NCBI RefSeq assembly: GCF_013364275.1 | Contig: NZ_CP054932.1 | Coordinates: 4,154,001 to 4,218,000, forward strand | From: Actinomadura sp. NAK00032 | Lineage (GTDB): Bacteria > Actinomycetota > Actinomycetes > Streptosporangiales > Streptosporangiaceae | DNA length: 64,000 nucleotides | Direction: 5' to 3' | In this document: piece by piece, positions 7,871 through 15,713 of the stretch | How the letters are laid out: every line of letters begins with the position of its first letter | How positions within the stretch are numbered: the first letter of the stretch is position 1 | Made by a program: the position numbers and the translations under genes | The notes under the pieces: generated by a model | The model's input: only the letters and a program-made list of their open reading frames with translations | Database searches by the model: none | What the model was told of the DNA's origin: nothing

Positions 7871-9253
7871 TCAGATCTCCGGGGCGCGGTCGCGCAGCGC
7901 CGCGTAGCGCTCGCGGACGGCCGCCCCGGTGCGGTCGCTCGTGTGCTCGGTCGCGGGCGGCGCCGGCCACGCCGGGGGCTCCGGCGTTCCGGCGAGCGCC
8001 CAGGCCGCCTGGCGGGCGGCGCCGAGCGCGACGTACTCGGCGGGCTCGGGCACTGTCACCGGCGTCCCGAGGATCGCCGGGGCCAGGGCCTGGACGGCGG
8101 CGGACCGGGCGCCGCCGCCGATCAGCAGCGTGCGGCGGGGCCGGACGCCCTGCGCGGCCAGGTGGTCGACGGCGTCGGCGAGCGAGCACAGCAGCGCCTC
8201 CACCGCGGCCCGCGCCACGTTCTCCCGCGTCGCGTTGGAGGTGGTCAGCCCCGCGAGGACGCCGGTCGCGTCCGGGCGGTCGGGGGTGCGCTCGCCGTCC
8301 AGGTAGGGCAGCAGGGTCAGGCCGCCGGCGCCGGGCTCGGCGGCGAGCGCGAGCGCCGACAGCTCGTCGAGCGACGCGCCGGTCATCGCGGCGGCGGCGG
8401 ACAGGACCCGCGCGGCGTTCAGCGTGCAGACGAGCGGCAGGAACCGGCCGGTCGCGTCCGCGAACCCGGCGACCAGGCCGGAGGGGTCGGCGGCGGGCGC
8501 GTCCGCGACCGCGAACGCCGTGCCGGACGTGCCGATCGAGACGACCACGTCGCCGGGCCGCAGCCCGAGGCCGAGCGCGGCGGCCATGTTGTCGCCGGTG
8601 CCGGGCCCGAGGGCGGCGCCCCAGGCGGTCTCGCCGACCGTCTCGCCGGGGGCGGCGACGCGCGGCGGCTCGGCGTCGCGGCCGAGCGCGGCGCGCAGCA
8701 GGTCGGGCAGGTAGGCGCCGGTCGCGGGGGACCAGTAGCCGGTGCCGGACGCGTCGCCCCGGTCGGTGACCGGCTCGGCCGCGCCGAGCCGCAGGGTCAG
8801 CCAGTCGTGCGGGAGCATGACCCGCTCGGTGCGGCGCGCGTTGTCCGGCTCGTGCTCGGCCATCCAGCGCAGCTTGGTGACGGTGAAGGAGGCGAGCGGC
8901 ACGCTGCCGGTCCGCTCCGCCCACGTCTTCGGACCGCCGAGCTCCGCGACGAGGGCGCGGGCCTGCGGCGCCGAGCGGGTGTCGTTCCACAGCAGCGCGG
9001 GCCGGACGGCCTCGCCGGCGCCGTCGAGCGCGACCATGCCGTGCTGCTGGGCGCCGACGGCGACCGCGTCGGCCCGCTCCAGCAGCTCCCGGGTCTGGGA
9101 GAGCGCGTTCCACCAGTGGTCCGGGTGGCACTCGGTGCCGTCGGGATGCGGCGCGGACGCCTCCGCGACCACGGCGCCGTCCGCCGCGCGGCACAGGACG
9201 ACCTTGGTCGACTGCGTGGAGGAGTCGACGCCCGCGACGAGGCTCTCGGCCAT
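7871..9253 (-). CDS. xylB: Xylulokinase
   Basis: FGGY-family sugar kinase of 460 residues that phosphorylates D-xylulose to feed the pentose phosphate pathway. The N-terminal phosphate motif is VAGVDSSTQSTK. The substrate region contains GAQQHGMVALD, the second domain contains IGTSGTAFAVAD, and the C-terminal adenosine motif is LIGGGARSAAVQ. The start has a GAAAGGGGG ribosome site. It is the first gene of the xylBA operon and is divergent from the ROK regulator. The intervening 89 bases are AT-rich and contain the presumed operators. Confidence 0.97.
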   Translation of the reverse strand: MAESLVAGVDSSTQSTKVVLCRAADGAVVAEASAPHPDGTECHPDHWWNALSQTRELLERADAVAVGAQQHGMVALDGAGEAVRPALLWNDTRSAPQARALVAELGGPKTWAERTGSVPLASFTVTKLRWMAEHEPDNARRTERVMLPHDWLTLRLGAAEPVTDRGDASGTGYWSPATGAYLPDLLRAALGRDAEPPRVAAPGETVGETAWGAALGPGTGDNMAAALGLGLRPGDVVVSIGTSGTAFAVADAPAADPSGLVAGFADATGRFLPLVCTLNAARVLSAAAAMTGASLDELSALALAAEPGAGGLTLLPYLDGERTPDRPDATGVLAGLTTSNATRENVARAAVEALLCSLADAVDHLAAQGVRPRRTLLIGGGARSAAVQALAPAILGTPVTVPEPAEYVALGAARQAAWALAGTPEPPAWPAPPATEHTSDRTGAAVRERYAALRDRAPEI

Positions 9254-9342
9254 CCCGCCCCCTTTCGTAAAGAGCTTGGACTAATTAACGTAGCAGAGGG
9301 CCGTGGCCCTGCCTATAGTCTCGTTTCATTTAGGGTTCATTC
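9254..9342. promoter_or_regulatory. xylB / ROK divergent control region
   Basis: This 89-base gap is markedly AT-richer than its surroundings. It contains TTGGACTAATTAACG around 9277-9291, a plus-strand -10-like TATAGT at 9314-9319, and the 11-mer TTTCATTTAGG at 9324-9334, which recurs at 15551-15561. The last overlaps the expected ROK mRNA start, and only 8 bases separate it from the ROK ATG. I infer that it is an operator of the ROK regulator. Confidence 0.5.
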
Positions 9343-10548
9343 ATGACAAAGTCAGCGAACGCCCCCGTCCGGCACGCGACGATGCGCGAGCGGAACCTCG
9401 CCGTCGTGCTGGAGCGGGTCGCCCGCCACCAGCCCGTGACCAGGGCGCGGCTCGCCGAGCTGACCGGCTTCACCAAGACCACCGTCTCCAACCTCGTCGC
9501 CCTGCTGGAGGGCGCCGGGCTGGTGCGGGACGGCGCGCCCGTCCACGAGGGGGAGCGCGGCCGGCCCGGCGTGGGCGTCTCCCTGCACGGCGACGGCGCC
9601 GCCGGGCTGGGCCTGGAGGTCAACGTGGACTACCTCGCCGCCTGCGTCCTCGACCTCGCCAAGCAGGTCCGCTACCGGCACGTGGTCAGCGCCGACAACC
9701 GGGGCCGCGAGCCCGGCGCGGTGCTCGCCGCGCTGTCCGCGCTCGCCGCCGAGGCGGTCGCGGCCGCCGCCGGGCAGGGCCTCGCCGTCGCCGGCGCGGC
9801 GGTGGCGCTGCCCGGCCTGCTCGACCGCGAGAACGGCGTGGTCCGGCACGCCCCCAACCTCGGCTGGACCGACGTCCCCGTCACCGCCGCGCCCGGCCTC
9901 GCCGCGCCGCTGCCCGCCGAGTACGACAACGAGGCCAACCTCGCCGCCCTCGGCGAGCTGTGGTTCGGCGGCGGCGCCCGGTTCGGCGACTACGTGCACG
10001 TCTCCGGCGAGATCGGGATCGGCGCCGGCATCGTCGTGGACGGGCGGGTGTTCCGCGGCGCGCACGGCTTCGCCGGGGAGCTCGGCCACCTCGTCGCCGA
10101 GCCGGCCGGCCCGCCCTGCTCCTGCGGCGGGCGAGGCTGCCTGGAGCAGGTCGCCGGGCAGGAGGCGATGCTGCGCGCGGCCGGCCTGCCGGCGACGCGG
10201 CCCGCCGGCGGGCCCGGGGGCTCGGTCGGCCGGCTCGTCGCGCGGCTGGAGGCGGGCGACGCCGCCGCCCTCGGCGCGGTGGCGCGCGCCGGGCGGGCGC
10301 TCGGCGGCGCGCTCGCCTCCGTCGTCAACCTGATCGACCCGGACACCATCGTCCTCGGCGGCGTCTTCTCCCCGCTGGCCGACTGGGTGCGGCCCCCGCT
10401 GCGGGACGTCCTCGCGGGCGGCTCGGGATCGCTGCGGCGGGGCGTCCCGCCGGTCGAGGTCTCCGGCCTGGCCGAGGGCGCCGCCGTCCTCGGCGCCGCC
10501 GGCCTGGTGGTGGAACGCGTGATCGCCGACCCCGCGCTGCTGCTCTAG
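9343..10548 (+). CDS. ROK-family transcriptional regulator (XylR-like)
   Basis: A 401-residue repressor with a winged helix at residues 20-75 (LAELTGFTKTTVSNLVALLEGAGLV) fused to a ROK sugar-kinase-like domain. The ROK part has the sugar motif GEIGIGAGIVVDG and the zinc-site segment CSCGGRGCLEQ. The ATP motif is weak, as in the XylR/NagC type that senses free sugar instead of phosphorylating it. Divergence from xylBA makes xylose the likely inducer. There is no strong ribosome site; the leader is very short after a TATAGT -10-like element. Its stop overlaps the convergent GH43 stop in a shared CTAG. Confidence 0.9.
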   Translation: MTKSANAPVRHATMRERNLAVVLERVARHQPVTRARLAELTGFTKTTVSNLVALLEGAGLVRDGAPVHEGERGRPGVGVSLHGDGAAGLGLEVNVDYLAACVLDLAKQVRYRHVVSADNRGREPGAVLAALSALAAEAVAAAAGQGLAVAGAAVALPGLLDRENGVVRHAPNLGWTDVPVTAAPGLAAPLPAEYDNEANLAALGELWFGGGARFGDYVHVSGEIGIGAGIVVDGRVFRGAHGFAGELGHLVAEPAGPPCSCGGRGCLEQVAGQEAMLRAAGLPATRPAGGPGGSVGRLVARLEAGDAAALGAVARAGRALGGALASVVNLIDPDTIVLGGVFSPLADWVRPPLRDVLAGGSGSLRRGVPPVEVSGLAEGAAVLGAAGLVVERVIADPALLL

Positions 10549-12080
10549 AGCGGGCCCTGGAGCGGGGTGTACTCGAACCAGGCGAAGTCGGCGTGGTTTG
10601 CGCTCGCCCGCCCGTTGGAGGTGGCGTAGAGGCCGATGTAGGCGCCGGTGAAGCCGCCCGCGACCTGGCTGGTCAGGATGTCGCCGTCCACGGGGTCGCC
10701 GAGCGGCGTCCAGGTGCCCGGCTCCGCGCTGTAGGACGCCTGGTACCAGCGCCCGTGGGCCTCGAAACCCAGCCCGACCCGTCCGGGAGCGGGCTGCGCC
10801 ATGGCGAGCACCGTCTCGACGCCCTGCTCGCGCTTCACCAGGAGCACGCCCTGGGGCGCCGACACCAGCAGGACGTGGAAGTCGTTGTTCTGCACGAGCG
10901 CGAGCCCCGCCCACTCCTCGTCCGCCGGGGTGAAGTCCAGCGCGGTGAAGGCCGCGAAGTCGTGGTGCTGCTGGCGGCGGCCGACGAAGGAGGGGTTGGC
11001 GACGTCCGCGAGGCCCTCCGGGCGGACGCGCAGCCGCAGGTGCCCCGGCCGCTCGGCCAGGCTCCACCACCGCTCGCGCGGCGGCCGCGGCATGTTCCAC
11101 TCCGGGCCGAGCTCCGGGCCGTCGAACCGCCCGCCGCGCGGCACGGCCGGCCACGGATGCGGCGGCAGCGACGGGACCGGATGGCTCGGCTCGACGCGCC
11201 CGCCGGTGACGGGCCAGCCGTCCTCCCAGGCGAGCGGGGCCAGGAAGGTCTCGCGTCCGAGGACGCAGCGGTCGCCGCGGTGCGGGCGCATCGCCAGCAG
11301 CACCATCCACCATTCGCCGTCCGGCGTGTCCACCAGGTCGGCGTGCCCGGTGCCGACGATCGGGTGGCCGGTGCCGAAGTTCCGGTGGGTCAGCACCGGG
11401 TTGCGCGGGCTCCCCTCGTACGGGCCGGTCACGGTGTCGGAGCGCGCGATCATCACCGCGTGGTCGAGCGCCGTGCCGCCCTCCGCGGTGAGCAGGTGGT
11501 ACCGCCCGTCGATCTTGTAGAGGTGGGAGCCCTCCGACCAGATCGACCCCTTCACCGCGCCGTCCCAGATCACGTGCTCGTCACCGGTCAGCGCCAGGGC
11601 CTCCGGATCGAACTCGCGGAGCCAGATCTCGGTGTGCCCCTCGTACCGCCCGGTCAGCCGGGTGCCGGTGCACCAGGCGCGGCCGTCGTCGTCGAAGAAC
11701 AGCGACGGGTCGATGCCCGCGCCGTCCAGCCGGTGCGCGTCCGACCACGGCCCCGCCGGGTCGGACGCGGTCATCACGAAGTGCCCGGACCACTCGGCCC
11801 CGTCCACCAGGGTGCACACCAGGTAGAAGGTGCCGTCGCGGTGGCGCAGGGTCGGCGCGTACAGGCCGCCGGACGCGGGCACCCCGTCCAGCGGCAGCTG
11901 GTCGGGCCGGTCCAGGGCGTGCCCGACCTGCCGCCAGTGCACCAGGTCGCGGCTGTGGAACACCGGCAGCCCGGGGAACCACTCGAACGTGGACGTCACG
12001 AGGTAGAAGTCGCCGCCCACGCGGCAGACCGACGGGTCGGGATGGAACCCCGGCAGCACCGGGTTCGAGAACCGGGTCAC
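10545..12080 (-). CDS. GH43 beta-xylosidase / arabinofuranosidase
   Basis: A 511-residue glycosidase without a signal peptide, so probably intracellular. The five-bladed catalytic domain carries the base Asp15 (PGFHPDPSV), the pKa-modulating Asp (GAGIDPSLFF) and the acid Glu in IWSEGSHLYK. A C-terminal beta-sandwich (about residues 310-511) is typical of the long GH43 beta-xylosidases (XynB-like, about 530 residues). It should trim xylo-oligosaccharides or arabinose branches brought in by the nearby ABC importer. The GTG start overlaps the GH3 stop (GTGA), so it ends the LacI-GH3-GH43 operon. Confidence 0.93.
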   Translation of the reverse strand: MTRFSNPVLPGFHPDPSVCRVGGDFYLVTSTFEWFPGLPVFHSRDLVHWRQVGHALDRPDQLPLDGVPASGGLYAPTLRHRDGTFYLVCTLVDGAEWSGHFVMTASDPAGPWSDAHRLDGAGIDPSLFFDDDGRAWCTGTRLTGRYEGHTEIWLREFDPEALALTGDEHVIWDGAVKGSIWSEGSHLYKIDGRYHLLTAEGGTALDHAVMIARSDTVTGPYEGSPRNPVLTHRNFGTGHPIVGTGHADLVDTPDGEWWMVLLAMRPHRGDRCVLGRETFLAPLAWEDGWPVTGGRVEPSHPVPSLPPHPWPAVPRGGRFDGPELGPEWNMPRPPRERWWSLAERPGHLRLRVRPEGLADVANPSFVGRRQQHHDFAAFTALDFTPADEEWAGLALVQNNDFHVLLVSAPQGVLLVKREQGVETVLAMAQPAPGRVGLGFEAHGRWYQASYSAEPGTWTPLGDPVDGDILTSQVAGGFTGAYIGLYATSNGRASANHADFAWFEYTPLQGPL

Positions 12081-14398
12081 AGCGGCGTCACCTCGACGGG
12101 GACGGTCATGACCCGGTCGGGGCCGGGTTCCCGGACGGGCCCGTCCAGCGTGAACGACCCGCGCAGCGGCAGGTCCGCGCTCGACCGCCCGACCTCGACC
12201 CCGACGACGCCCGGCTCGACGACGCGCCGCAGATCGGCCCCCGTGAAGGAGGTCCGGTCGGCGTGCACCTCGAACGCGACCCGGGCCGCCTCGCCCGGCT
12301 CCAGCCGCACCCGGGCCCACCCGGCGAGCCGGCGCACCGGCCGCACGACCGACGCGACCGGGTCGGACAGGTACAGCTGGGCGACCTCCGTGCCCGCGCG
12401 GTCCCCGGTGTTGCGGACGACCGCGCTCACCGTGACCGCCCCGTCCGTCGCGGCGCGCTCGCCGACCTCCAGGCCGGAGTACTCGAACGTCGTCCAGGTC
12501 AGGCCGTGGCCGAACGGGTACAGCGGGACCGGGTCGACGGCGCTCCAGTCGTGCCCGCCGTCCATCAGCGACCGCAGGTAGGTGACCGGCGGGCCGGACG
12601 CGCGGCGCGGCACGCTGATCGGCATCCGCCCGGACGGATCGACCCGCCCGGCGAGCACGCCGGCGACCGCCGGGCCGCCCTCCTCGCCGGGGAAGAACGC
12701 CTGCACGACGGCGGCGGCGCGGTCGGCGAGGCCCTCGATCGCGTAGGGGCGCCCGGTCAGCATCACCAGGACCGTGGGCGTGCCGGTGTCCAGCACGGCC
12801 TCGGCCAGCTCCGCCTGCCGCCCGGGCAGCGCGAGCGTCTCGGCGTCGCAGCCCTCCCCGGAGGTGCCGCGGCCGAACAGCCCCGCCCGGTCGCCGAGCA
12901 CGAGCACGCACACCCCGGCGTCCGCGGCCGCGTCGGCCGCCGCCCGGATGTCGGCGTCGTCGGCGACGAGCACGTCCTTCGAGCCCGCCACCCGGACGCC
13001 GGGCAGCTCGGCGCGCAGCGCGTCCGCCACGGTGCGGATCTCCACGCCGAGCGGCAGCTCGGGGTGGCGGCGGCCGACATGGGCCGGGAAGGTGTAGCAG
13101 CCCATCATCCCGAAGGGGTCGTCCGCGAGCGGCCCCGCCACGACGACGCCGTCGCCGGACCGCAGCGGCAGCACGCCGTCGTTGGCCAGCAGCACCACCG
13201 ACTCCTCGGCCAGCCGCCGCGCGAGCGCCCGGTGCTCGGGCGGGTCCAGGTCCAGGGCCCGGCCGTCGCCGTCGCCGGGCAGGCCGTCCAGCAGGCCGAG
13301 TTCGGCCTTCATCGCCAGCACCCGGCCCGCGGCCCGGTCCAGCAGCTCCTCGGGGACGGCCCCCGACCGGACCAGCTCGATCAGCGGCTCGCCGTAGCAG
13401 CGGACCGTCGGCAGCTCCATGTCGATCCCGGCGCGCAGCGCCAGGGCGCCGGCCTCGCCCCGCGACCCGGCCACCCGGTGCCGGGTCTCCAGGAACGAGA
13501 TGCCGAAGTAGTCGGCGACGACGGTGCCGGTGAAGCCCAGCTCGCCGCGCAGCAGCCCGGTCAGCAGCCGCTCGTCGGCGGCGGCGGGCATGCCGTCCAC
13601 GTCGGTGTAGGAGTGCATGACCGAGCGGGCGCCGCCCTCGCGCAGCGCCATGGCGAACGGTTCGAGGACGACGTCGGCGAACTCGCGCGGCCCCATCGCC
13701 ACCGGCGCCATGTTGCGGCCCGCGCGGGAGGCGGAGTAGCCGGCGAAGTGCTTCAGCGTCGTGACGACGCCGGCCCGCTCCATGGCCTTCACGTAGGCCG
13801 TGCCGAGGACGCCGACGAGATACGGGTCCTCGCCGATGCACTCCTCCGTCCGGCCCCAGCGCGCGTCGCGGACCACGTCCAGCACGGGCGCGAGGCCCTG
13901 GTGGACGCCCGCCGCGCGCATGCTCGCCCCGATCGCGGCGGCCATCTCGCCGACCAGGTCGGCGTCGAAGGAGGCGCCCCACGCCGGCGGGCTCGGGAAC
14001 ACGGTCGCGCCCCACGTCATGAAGCCGTTGAGGCACTCCTCGTGCGCGATCGCCGGGATGCCGAACCGGTTGCCGGCGGCGACCGCGCGCTGCAGCTCGC
14101 GGAGCCGGGCGGCGCCCTCGGCGGCCGGGACGGGAGCGGTCCCGAACACGCGGGTGAGCTGGCCGAGGCCCCGGTCGACGACCTCGGCGAGCGCCGGGGC
14201 GCTCTCGTGCGAGTCGTCCTCCATCGGGGCCACCGGCTCGCCCGGCTCGGCGGGCATCGCCCAGAACCCGGCGAGCTGCCCCGCCTTCTCCTCCGGCGTC
14301 ATCCGGGCCAGCAGGCCGGCGACCCGCTCGGCGACCGGCGATCCGCGGTCCTGCCAGGGCTCGCGGGTCGCGCTCGCGGCCGGGACGGCTTCGGTCAT
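12077..14398 (-). CDS. GH3 beta-xylosidase / beta-glucosidase
   Basis: A 773-residue GH3 enzyme lacking a secretion signal, so probably cytoplasmic. The barrel domain holds the substrate motifs RWGRTEECIGEDPYLV and LKHFAGY and the nucleophile Asp296 in TVVADYFG. The alpha/beta sandwich and a C-terminal fibronectin-like domain (about 640-773, with TWTTFEYSGL) follow. The neighbourhood (GH43, xylose genes, BxlEFG-like importer, LacI regulator) parallels the Streptomyces bxl locus and favours xylobiose as substrate, though glucosidase activity cannot be excluded. The ATG overlaps the LacI stop (ATGA); the open frame upstream of it belongs to a shadow of the LacI gene. Confidence 0.93.
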   Translation of the reverse strand: MTEAVPAASATREPWQDRGSPVAERVAGLLARMTPEEKAGQLAGFWAMPAEPGEPVAPMEDDSHESAPALAEVVDRGLGQLTRVFGTAPVPAAEGAARLRELQRAVAAGNRFGIPAIAHEECLNGFMTWGATVFPSPPAWGASFDADLVGEMAAAIGASMRAAGVHQGLAPVLDVVRDARWGRTEECIGEDPYLVGVLGTAYVKAMERAGVVTTLKHFAGYSASRAGRNMAPVAMGPREFADVVLEPFAMALREGGARSVMHSYTDVDGMPAAADERLLTGLLRGELGFTGTVVADYFGISFLETRHRVAGSRGEAGALALRAGIDMELPTVRCYGEPLIELVRSGAVPEELLDRAAGRVLAMKAELGLLDGLPGDGDGRALDLDPPEHRALARRLAEESVVLLANDGVLPLRSGDGVVVAGPLADDPFGMMGCYTFPAHVGRRHPELPLGVEIRTVADALRAELPGVRVAGSKDVLVADDADIRAAADAAADAGVCVLVLGDRAGLFGRGTSGEGCDAETLALPGRQAELAEAVLDTGTPTVLVMLTGRPYAIEGLADRAAAVVQAFFPGEEGGPAVAGVLAGRVDPSGRMPISVPRRASGPPVTYLRSLMDGGHDWSAVDPVPLYPFGHGLTWTTFEYSGLEVGERAATDGAVTVSAVVRNTGDRAGTEVAQLYLSDPVASVVRPVRRLAGWARVRLEPGEAARVAFEVHADRTSFTGADLRRVVEPGVVGVEVGRSSADLPLRGSFTLDGPVREPGPDRVMTVPVEVTPL

Positions 14399-15465
14399 CG
14401 TTCCTCCGTGTGGACCGGCGGGGTGGGGGGCGGCGGCGCGGTGGAGGCGCGGACACGCAGGTCGGTGGCCAGCTCCACGCGCGGGGTCAGCGGCGGGCGG
14501 CCGTCCAGCAGCTGCAGCAGGGTGCGGGCCGCGACGCGGCCCATCTCCTCCAGCGGCTGCCGGACGGTCGTCAGCGGCGGCGAGAGCCACTCGCAGGTGG
14601 GCAGGTCGTCGAAGCCGACGACGCTGAGGTCCTCGGGAATGCGCAGCCCGGCCAGCCGGGCCGCCTGGTAGGCGCCCATGGCCTGCTCGTCGCTGCCCGC
14701 GAACACCGCGGTCGGCGGCTCGGGCAGCTCCAGCAGCTCGCGGGTGCGGGCGAACCCGCCCTGGTGGTGGAAGTCGCCGTAGCGGACGAGGTCCTTGTCG
14801 ACCTCGATCCCGGCGCGCTCCAGCGCCGTCCGGTAGCCGTCCACGCGGGCCTGGGTGCAGAGCATGTCGGCGGGGCCGCCGACCATCGCGATGCGGCGGT
14901 GGCCGAGCTCGATCAGGTGCTCGGTGGCGGCGAGGCCGCCGGCCCAGTTGGTGGCGCCGACGCTGGCGATGTCGGTGTCCGGCAGGTTCACCGGGTCGAC
15001 CAGGACGAGGCCGACACCGGCCCGCTCCAGCTGCTCGCGGTGGCGGCGCGTCATCCGGGACGTCACCAGGATGACCCCGTCGCTGTGGTGCAGCGCGGGC
15101 AGGTTCTGCCAGCTCGGCGGCCGGGCGTCGTCGTCGCGGACGAGCGAGACGACGACGCCGGTGCCGTGCTCGGCGCACTCGGCCTCCACGCCGCGCAGGA
15201 TCTCCACCGCCCACGGGCTGTCGAGGCCGGCGAGGACCAGGTCGATCAGGCCCGACCTGCGGGCCCGGCGGGAGCCGCCCGGACCCGGGTAGTTGTGGGT
15301 GCGCAGCAGCGCCTCCACCCGCTCGCGGGTCGCGGCGGCCACGTCGGTGCGGCCGTTCAGGACCTTGGAGACCGTGGCGGGGGAGACCCCCGCCTCCGAC
15401 GCGATCAGCGCCAGGGTGGGCCGGGCCGGCGGGTCCGGCATCTCATCGGTGGTGCGCACGGGCAC
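14395..15465 (-). CDS. LacI-family repressor of the xylo-oligosaccharide locus
   Basis: A 356-residue LacI-type regulator. The N-terminal helix-turn-helix and hinge read TLALIASEAGVSPATVSKVLNGRTDVAAATRERV. The periplasmic-binding-like effector domain follows, with VGFDDLPTCEWLSPPLTTVRQP near the end. It starts at a GTG with a strong GGGGAGGAG site. It is co-transcribed with GH3 and GH43 and faces the sugar importer operon, the arrangement of BxlR in streptomycetes. Two inverted repeats in the 248-base divergent gap are candidate operators. Xylobiose as inducer is inferred from context. Confidence 0.92.
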   Translation of the reverse strand: MPVRTTDEMPDPPARPTLALIASEAGVSPATVSKVLNGRTDVAAATRERVEALLRTHNYPGPGGSRRARRSGLIDLVLAGLDSPWAVEILRGVEAECAEHGTGVVVSLVRDDDARPPSWQNLPALHHSDGVILVTSRMTRRHREQLERAGVGLVLVDPVNLPDTDIASVGATNWAGGLAATEHLIELGHRRIAMVGGPADMLCTQARVDGYRTALERAGIEVDKDLVRYGDFHHQGGFARTRELLELPEPPTAVFAGSDEQAMGAYQAARLAGLRIPEDLSVVGFDDLPTCEWLSPPLTTVRQPLEEMGRVAARTLLQLLDGRPPLTPRVELATDLRVRASTAPPPPTPPVHTEER

Positions 15466-15484
15466 GCTTCACTCCTCCCCGAGG

Positions 15485-15515
15485 GAAACGATTGCGAACA
15501 GTATCGCAATGTTTC
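15485..15515. promoter_or_regulatory. Long dyad near the LacI-gene promoter
   Basis: ATTGCGA (15491-15497) and TCGCAAT (15504-15510) are perfect inverted repeats with a 6-base spacer. They are extended on the outside by GAAAC (15485-15489) and GTTTC (15511-15515), with one unpaired base on the left. The dyad lies 20-50 bases upstream of the LacI start, a position suited to autoregulation. It differs in sequence from the other palindrome in the same gap. Confidence 0.5.
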
Positions 15516-15550
15516 GCTCGGTCCTAGCCCCCGCTTGCGACTTCTCAAGA

Positions 15551-15561
15551 TTTCATTTAGG
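15551..15561 (+). promoter_or_regulatory. TTTCATTTAGG element shared with the ROK promoter
   Basis: An 11-base AT-rich word identical to 9324-9334 in front of the ROK gene. It sits just upstream of the importer promoter. Chance recurrence of so AT-rich a word in this DNA is unlikely, so I infer a common regulator, perhaps the ROK protein. Confidence 0.4.
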
Positions 15562-15579
15562 TCAACGGGCGGCGAAGCC

Positions 15580-15608
15580 TTGACCCTGGGGTGGCCCTTT
15601 CTTAGAGT
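15580..15608 (+). promoter_or_regulatory. Sigma70-type promoter of the sugar importer operon
   Basis: TTGACC at 15580-15585 and TAGAGT at 15603-15608 are separated by 17 bases, the optimal housekeeping spacing. Transcription would begin near 15615, about 100 bases before the binding-protein ATG and just upstream of the LacI-like palindrome. Confidence 0.55.
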
Positions 15609-15635
15609 TCCACGGCAACGGCAAGCTCGAAGAGT

Positions 15636-15652
15636 TTCGAAAAGCTTTCGAA
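15636..15652. promoter_or_regulatory. LacI-type palindrome TTCGAAA-N3-TTTCGAA
   Basis: A perfect 7-base inverted repeat with a 3-base centre, 17 bases in all. It is similar in size and symmetry to LacI/CcpA-family operators. It lies about 20 bases downstream of the predicted transcription start, where a bound repressor would block elongation. It is the best candidate operator for the divergent LacI regulator. Confidence 0.55.
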
Positions 15653-15713
15653 GCGGGACGGTCCCCCCGCCCGCCGGTCCCGGCCAAGCCCACCCCCGAT
15701 CCAGGAGGCCACC

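Noticed and set aside
9303..12581. Frame of over 1000 codons spanning the ROK and GH43 genes
   Set aside because: Its product is low-complexity and it runs across two convergent real genes. High GC at third positions keeps the frame open.
10545..14456. Apparent 1303-residue single protein covering GH3 and GH43
   Set aside because: Only the last 511 residues (GH43) are real. The GH3 enzyme is in another frame and the two genes overlap by GTGA.
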